Shown here: positions 58,374 to 64,000 of the stretch, in pieces
Position numbering within the stretch: position 1 is the stretch's first letter
Layout of the letters: every line of letters starts with the position of its first letter
NCBI GenBank assembly: GCA_030847615.1
Contig: JAUMIR010000002.1
Location: forward strand, 194,477,809 to 194,541,808
Direction: 5' to 3'
Length of the DNA: 64,000 bases
Origin: Gambelia wislizenii
Taxonomy: Eukaryota > Chordata > Lepidosauria > Squamata > Crotaphytidae
Notes under the pieces: model-generated
The model's database searches: none
Told to the model about the DNA's origin: nothing
What the model saw: only the letters and a program-made list of their open reading frames with translations
Position numbers and translations under genes: made by a program

Positions 58374-61300
58374 ATGTCCTCGGAATCTTCTACCCCCAGC
58401 ATGACCTGCAGCAAAGACCTGTTGTTGGTAGCGGCTAACCTCAGACTGCTTTCCATGGAGCTTGTCCCCCTGGGAGCCATGATAGACTCAGGAGCCTCCA
58501 ACAATTTCATGGACTTAGGATTTGCCAACAGTCATCAGATACCACTGGAGGTCTTGGCTGAGCCTAGATCCGTAGAGACTATCGATGGGCGGCTCCTGCG
58601 GTCTGGTCCTGTAACTCACCAGACCCCATTGCTTCACTTGGAAATCCAGGGCCACGTTGAGGAGATCCAGTTCCTGCTGGCCAAGGTGCCTCTTCCCTTT
58701 GGTTCTAGGGATGCCCTGGCTCTCCAAGCATGATCCGCACATCTCATGGGCCCGGCAGGAGGTTCTGTTCACCTCCGAGTTTTGCCAGGAGCACTGTTGG
58801 CCGGAGTGGATCCCGGCAGCCGTGGCAACAGACACCAAGGAGTGCTCAGTGATGCTGCCCGAGAAATACCGGTATTTCGCCGATGTCTTTGACAAGAAGG
58901 AGGCGGATCGGCTCCCGCCGCACAGACCGTATGACTGTGTGATTGACTTAATACCTGGGGCCCCGATCCCAGCGGGACGCCTCTACTCCCTCTCAGAGCC
59001 TGAGCTGGCGGCTCTGAGGGATTTCTTGGAAAATAACCTCAAGAAGGGGTTTATCCGCCCTTCAAAGTCTCCTGCAGGTGCCCCTGTGTTGTTTGTGAGG
59101 AAAAAGTGTGGGGAGTTACGTCTCTGCAATAACTACCACGCCCTTAACCGGATCACCATCAGGAACCGGTATCCTTTGCTGCTGATCCCAGAACTGTTGG
59201 AGCAGCTCCGCCATGCCAAGGTCTTCACTAAGTTGGACCTCAGAGGGCCTACAACTTGGTGAGGATCAGGGCTGGGACAAGTGGAAGACGGCCTTCCAGA
59301 CAAGGTATGGACATTATGAGTACACCGTCATGCCATTTGGCCTCTGTAATGCCCCAGCCGTCTTCCAGCACTTCATCAATGATGTCTTCCGGGACTATCT
59401 AGATCGCTTTGTGATCATCTACCTGGATCACTTTTTGATTTATTTTCCCAGCCAGGCTGCCCATGATGCCCACGTTCGGGCCGTCCTTCAGCGTCTTCGA
59501 GAGCACCACCTCTACGCCAAGTTGGAAAAGTGTGCCTTCGACCTCCGGGAGGTGGACTTCCTGGGCTACCGAGCCTCCGCTCAGGGGGTGGCCATGGACA
59601 ACTCCAAGGTGGAGGCAGTGTTATCATGGCAAACTCCTCGCTGCCGGAAGGATGTCCAGCGGTTCCTGGGGTTCGCAAACTTCTACAGGAAATTCATTGC
59701 GGATTATGCAGCCCTGGCGAGCCCTCTTTCCCAACTGCTGTGGGGGAAGGCCCGCTTTCAGTGGACACCTGCGGCCCAGAAATCGTTTGAGGTCCTAAAG
59801 GAGAAGTTCACGTCGGCCCCAATCCTGCAGCACCCTGATCCACAGATGCCGTTTGTGGTGGAGGCAGACACTTCGGACATGGCGATTGGGGCTGTGCTGC
59901 TTCAGCCCATGGGGGCCGAGGGTCACCTGTTGCCTTGCACCTTTTATTCCCGTCAGCTGTCTCCTCCTGAATGCAGCTACACCATTTGGGAGAAGGAGCT
60001 GTTGGCAATTAAGGCCGCCTTTGACACATGGCGGCATCTGTTGGAGGGGGCGGCTCATCCCATCCGGGTCCACACCGACCACAGGAATTTGGAGCATCTC
60101 CAGACGGCCCGGAAGTTGTCCCAGAGGCAGAAGCGGTGGTCCCTGTTTTTTGGCCGCTTCAATTTTCATCTCCAATACGTTCCTTGGGCCCAGAATTGGC
60201 AGGCAGACGCTCTCTCCCGGAAGCCAAAGTACGCCACGGAACCAGAGGGGGAGCTTCGGTCCACCATTCTGCGCCCAGAGAATTTTGCTGCCGTTCCGAG
60301 GGAGGCTGCACTGCTGGACCAGATTCGTGACCTTCAGAGCCGGGACCCGTTCGTGACCCAGCATTCGGCGGAGGGGGATGCCTCTCCTTTTGAGTTCCAA
60401 GACGGCCTGCTCTACCACCAGGACTGCCTTTATGTACCAGCAGGCCCATGTCAGCAGGCGGTCCTGCGGTTGTGCCATGATGCTAAAACGATGGGGCACT
60501 TTAGATTTTGCAAGACCCTGCACCTCCTCACCCGTGGGTTTTGGTGGCCTCAGGTCCGTGCGGAGGTGGCTCAGTATGTGGACACTTGCCCTGTGTGTCA
60601 CCGTACTAAGGATCATCCGGGGCGACCTGTGGGCTTACTGCTGCCTCTGCCGATGCCTTCGGGGCCCTGGAAACTCATCTCCATGGACTTTATCATGGAC
60701 CTGCCCCCTTCTGCGGGCTGTACCACCATTTGGGTGGTGGTGGACCTGTTCTCCAAGATGGCTCACTTCGTGCCTTGCACTGGCCTCCCCATGGTGAAGG
60801 AGACAGCCCGGATGTTTGTACAGCACATCTTCTGGCTCCATGGCCTTCCTGAGGGAGTAGTCTCTGATCAGGGAGGCCAGTTTATGGCCCGGTTCTGGAC
60901 TAATCTGATGTGGCTCCTGGACATCGCGCCTCACCTGTCCTCAGTGCATCATCCTGAGTCTGATGGCCAGTCAGAATGCACAAATGTGACACTGGAGGAG
61001 TACCTCCGCTGTTACTCCAGTTACCACCAAGAGAACTGGGTCGACCTGCTGCCGTTGGCCAAGTTCGCCTACAACAATTCTGTGGATGCCTCCACCCAGC
61101 AGACGCCCTTCTTTGCCACCGGTGGCTACCATCCACGGGGATTTCCGGCTGTGACCCCTGGCTTGGCGGTCCCTGCAGCAGACCAATGGCTCCAGGAACT
61201 CCAGGCTGCTCAGTCCTTGCTACAGGAACAGCTTGAGGTGGCCAAGGAGGCATATAAGCAGGGCGCGGATCATCATTGGCAGGAAGGTCCTCCTTTGCAG

Positions 61301-61762
61301 GTGGGGGATACAGTCTGGCTGTCCATGCACCATCTCCCACTCCAGCGGCCGTGTCGGAAGTTGGATGCTCAATTTGCGGGGCCCTATAAGATCGTGGCCC
61401 AGGTGAATCCCGTGGCTTTTTGGCTCCAGCTTCCATGGACTTGGTGGATCCACCCAGTCTTCCATCGTTCCCTCCTGCTTCCGGCTTCGGGAGTTCGTCC
61501 CGACACTGGTCCCACACCTCCGCCCAATCCGGTTTTGGTGGATGGTGAACAGGAATTTGAGGTGGCCCAGATCTTGGACTCTCATTGCCCTCGGGGCCAC
61601 CTTCAGTATCTGGTCGACTGGGTTGGCTACGGGCCAGAGGACCGCTCCTTGAAGATGTTTCCGATGTACATGCGCCCCGCCTGGTTCGGGCGTTTCACCA
61701 CCGCTTACCGGACCGGCCTCGTCCTCCTCAGGGTGCGGGGGAGGATAATGAGGGGGGAATGA
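58336..61762 (+). pseudogene. Gypsy pol: protease, RT, RNase H, integrase, chromodomain; decayed
   Basis: Protease: DSGA at 58485-58496 in the -1 frame. The frame changes near 58710, then RT begins (KGFIRPSKSPAGAPVLFVRKK, then FTKLDLRG), and changes again near 59247. The long frame to 61762 carries MPFGLCNAPAVFQ and the RT catalytic box as YLDH at 59420-59431 (YLDD/YVDD expected). It continues with RNase H residues (ADTSDMAIGAVL, TDHRNL, ADALSR), the integrase HHCC zinc region and D (60686), D (60866), E (60974) with 35 residues between the last two, and a C-terminal chromodomain (EFEVAQILD, LVDWVGYGPED, 61555-61650). A third frame change occurs near 61650. Three frame breaks and the altered RT aspartate mean it is inactive. 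Confidence 0.92.
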
Positions 61763-62364
61763 TGTCATGGTCAGCCAGGACTCTGAGGACTCAGAAGGCG
61801 AGAAGGCTGAGCCAGTTGCAGAAGAGCTGGCTGAGTCTGAGTCTAGCCCTGAAGAACCCAGGGCTCAGCAGCCTAGACCTCCCCCAGCACAGGGTCCAAG
61901 CCTGGGAGACATAGTGGAGCAACAGCAAGAGGTAGAAGAACAGGTACCTACCTTTAGCCAAAGGAGAGCAGAGAGGGCGTGGCTTCGTCATTCCCGGAGA
62001 TTAAGAGAGAGACGCTTATCAATCACCCAGCAGCTGTGAGTGGGAGCTGGGCCAACATAAGCAGCTGGGGGATGCTGAATTCCTTGTCTCAGGCTGCCTG
62101 TGTTTCCTGGAGGACGCCTCTGCCTTTGACTCTCCTGGCTCTTGGAACTTTGCTCTCTTGAAACCTTGGATATCTTGACCTTGGACTGTCTTCGTTGACC
62201 CACCTGCCGGAATCCTTTTGACCTTGGACTGCCTCTTCGTTCTTCACTCTCTCTGGACTCCTGACCCTCTAGGACTGCTACTGACAAACCCAGGTACTGT
62301 GCTTGCAACTGAGTTGTTGTCGAGCCGGGCTATCTTATCAGCTGTTTGACTTGGCGTCCCGACA
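61763..62364 (+). repeat. 3' LTR of the Gypsy element
   Basis: 602 bp, preceded by the purine-rich GAGGATAATGAGGGGGGAATGA-like polypurine tract (61741-61762; key run AGGGGGG). It ends CCCGACA before the CACAC duplication. Confidence 0.93.
61767..62039 (+). other. 90-codon ORF inside the 3' LTR
   Basis: Same frame as in the 5' LTR, with eight base differences, seven of which change the amino acid. This indicates no constraint since the two LTRs diverged, though the frame has stayed open. Confidence 0.35.
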
Positions 62365-62918
62365 CACACCTCCCGAGTCATCTTGTCAGGCCCACAAACC
62401 ACTGCTTCTGTACCTCGCAGCAAGGAGTGCCCCCCCACCACCACACGCCTCCCCCGAGGCTTCGCAGCTGCTGTTCCTTACAGTGGTACTCTCAGGGTCC
62501 CCTGCTCTGCCCCTGAAGTCTGTCCATGCTGTTCTTCCTTGTTGTCCTTGATAAGGGAGAGGGCTTCGAATTGATTCTATAGCTGCAAGCTGCTGGAAGA
62601 ATCCCTGGATTTTCTTGTTCTGTGTGTGACATTCCTCCAGCTGTCTACCTGCTGTGTGTGTGAAGTGACCCTCTCCTCCCCAGCCACTTCCTCTGTGCGG
62701 TCCCCGTCCAAGACTGTTTGTTCTGTTCTGTCCAGGAAAACCTCTTGCTCACGAATCTGTTGAAGTGTAGCTACCTGTGTTTCTAGCTGCTGGACTTTCT
62801 CCTCCAAGAGGGCTACCAACTTGCACTTGGTGCATGTGAAGTTCCCCACATCTGTAGACAAGAAGACAAACATCCCACAAGTGTTGTGGGTGACTGCAGC
62901 AGTCCCCTCAGTGTCCAT
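62365..62918 (-). pseudogene. CR1 ORF1, N-terminal part, cut by the Gypsy insertion
   Basis: From an ATG at 62918 the frame encodes a CxxC pair (CTKCK) followed by a predicted coiled coil (LLEEKVQQLETQVATLQQI), then stops at 62577. The block I of the esterase (GGHSLLRGTE, normally GDSLL in the family) is readable at 62444 in an open frame reaching the insertion point. Internal stop and the D-to-H change show decay. Confidence 0.8.
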
Positions 62919-63040
62919 GGTGAGAGCTTTTAGGTAATCTAAGAACTCTTAGGTAATGCTGAGAACTCTAAGCTGTACTTTTAGGTATGCTGTATTTTTG
63001 TTTGGTCACTCAAATTCATACGCCATTAGGCTTGCGCCTC

Positions 63041-63391
63041 AACAACAAGCACCCTCTCCCAACAGTTTAAAAAAATTCAAACTCACCCACTCAAAATGGC
63101 TGTCCAGACGCTGCTCTCCTTCTTCTTCCTGGCAGGAATCTGGCCTGGAAAGCCTCTGCAAGGAGCTATATAGAGCTAGGCTCCCACCTCCACCCCCTAG
63201 TGACTCACAGATGTGACTCACAGAAGCCCCACCCCCTCAGCAACAAGCACCCTCTCCCAACAGTTTTAAAAAAATTCAAACTCACCCACTCAAAATGGCT
63301 GTCCAGACGCTGCTCTCCTTCTTCTTCCTGGCAGGAATCTGGCCTGGAAAGCCTCTGCAAGGGGTTATATAGAGCTAGGCTCCCAGCTCCA
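63041..63391 (-). repeat. Two tandem 198 bp 5' UTR units of the CR1 element
   Basis: Copies begin at 63043 and 63241 with CAACAAGCACCCTCTCCCAAC and run through CAAAATGGCTGTCCAGACGC to TATATAGAGCTAGGCTCCCA. They are nearly identical over about 150 bp, separated by a 45 bp GC-rich piece. On the CR1 sense strand each has a TATATA-containing box, suggesting promoter monomers. Confidence 0.85.
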
Positions 63392-63392
63392 C

Positions 63393-63640
63393 TCAGACTA
63401 CAGGAAAAGAGATTCCACCTAAACATTAGGGAGAACTTTTTGTTGATAAGAACTGTTTGTCGGTCGAATGTGCTACCTCTGAGTGTGGTGGACTCTCCTT
63501 CTTTGGAGGTCTTTAAACAGAAGCTGGACAACCATCTGTCAGGAGTGCTTTGATTATGTATTCCTGCATGGTAGGGGGTTGGACTAGATGGCCCTTGTGG
63601 TCACTCACAACTCTATGATTCTATGAATTTGATGCAAGAG
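63393..63640 (+). mobile_element. Old CR1, 3' half of the split copy
   Basis: GGAAAAGAGATTCCACCTAA, FKQKLDNHLSGVL-type coding end and the 3' UTR ending CAACTCTATGATTCTATGA continue exactly from the fragment that stops at 53403. Confidence 0.9.
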
Positions 63641-64000
63641 CCCTGCTACAAAAAATAAAAAAAAAATGGCTAACTTCAGAGACAGGTTTGGCTTCAAGAT
63701 TTTGGGTAGGTGAGTGCACTGTGGAACGACTTACTAACTTCACTTTCTTCTATGTGTTCTCCCTCACATGCAAATGTCTCCCTTTTGTCCAACTGAGTAA
63801 TCTGTGCTACAGAACATAGAATCTTTCTTAATGTACCTCATGACACAGAGAATAATTTATTGTCCCCTCTCTTACCTTTTTTGATGGCAAAGGGGAACTT
63901 CTGCTGCAGCCTGTTGCAGAATCCAGGAGTTACAGATCTGTTTTTGCTTCCCTTTGGTTTTTAAACTTTGCACCAACTGTTCCCCCTTCTGGTAATATAT
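63641..64000. other. No recognisable feature
   Basis: A short A-rich tract follows the CR1 tail. Nothing further is identified up to the window edge. Confidence 0.4.

Larger units (their letters stand above)
56841..62364 (+). mobile_element. Ty3/Gypsy chromodomain retrotransposon (sushi-like), 5.5 kb
   Basis: Two 602 bp direct repeats (56841-57442 and 61763-62364), starting TGTCATGG and ending CCCGACA, bracket gag and pol. The flanking 5 bp CACAC (56836-56840 and 62365-62369) is a perfect target duplication. The order gag, protease, reverse transcriptase, RNase H, integrase, chromodomain defines a Ty3/Gypsy chromovirus. The element sits inside ORF1 of a minus-strand CR1. No env-like frame is present. 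It is a retrotransposon, not an infectious virus. Confidence 0.95.
53404..63392 (-). mobile_element. Near-complete CR1 LINE (about 4.46 kb without the nested Gypsy element)
   Basis: From right to left it has a tandem 5' UTR (63041-63391), ORF1 (62918 to 62365, then 56840 to 56412), ORF2 (56406 to about 53495) and the CR1 3' terminus (ATTCATAGAATCAT at 53403). It interrupts an older plus-strand CR1. Length and order fit full-length CR1 of reptiles and birds, which is rare because most copies are 5'-truncated. ORF1 and ORF2 are separated by only 5 bases (TGA at 56412-56414, ATG at 56404-56406). Confidence 0.9.

Noticed and set aside
59795..60616. 273-codon minus-strand frame
   Set aside because: It is an antisense shadow of the Gypsy pol frame.

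Overview
The window looks like nuclear DNA of a squamate reptile, most likely a lizard. It is dominated by decayed transposable elements typical of that group: CR1 LINEs, Sauria-type SINEs, tRNA-headed SINEs with ACA-rich tails, a 5S rRNA-headed SINE, Penelope-like elements, hAT and Tigger-like MITEs and a Ty3/Gypsy chromodomain retrotransposon. I found only one host protein-coding gene. Assignments rest on motifs, terminal repeats and target-site duplications read by eye; no database search was run.

Host gene: a UBALD-family gene (UBA-like domain containing, formerly FAM100) lies on the minus strand. Exon 1 (28302-28421) sits in a strong CpG island (about 27.25-29.2 kb). Exon 2 (26513-26575) is joined to it through a 1.7 kb phase-0 intron with consensus splice sites. 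The next coding exon is not visible between 1 and 26512, so the whole left part of the window is probably a very long intron 2 or contains a missing exon. Upstream of exon 1 are five CCAAT boxes, all oriented toward the gene.

Positions 1-26512 are interspersed repeats on a background with no recognisable genes. There are at least eight TA-flanked Tigger-like MITEs, a 419 bp hAT MITE with a perfect 8 bp duplication, several foldback MITEs, tRNA-headed SINEs (one inserted inside another), one Sauria SINE and two CR1 tails.

Positions 29.2-53.1 kb are intergenic or far upstream. They hold a repeated C-terminal LINE fragment in four copies, an L2-like LINE remnant, more MITEs and SINEs, a 5S-headed SINE, a 1.4 kb CR1 fragment and two Penelope-like elements whose tails occur as inverted pairs.

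Positions 53.1-63.6 kb are a three-level transposon nest. An old plus-strand CR1 tail is split by a near-complete minus-strand CR1 (ORF1, ORF2 and two tandem 198 bp 5' units). That CR1 is in turn split inside ORF1 by a 5.5 kb Ty3/Gypsy element of the sushi/chromovirus type. The Gypsy element has 602 bp LTRs (about 2% divergent), a CACAC duplication, an intact gag, a decayed pol ending in a chromodomain, and a textbook -1 frameshift signal (GGGAAAC plus hairpin) between gag and pol. An ORF of 90 codons lies inside each LTR.
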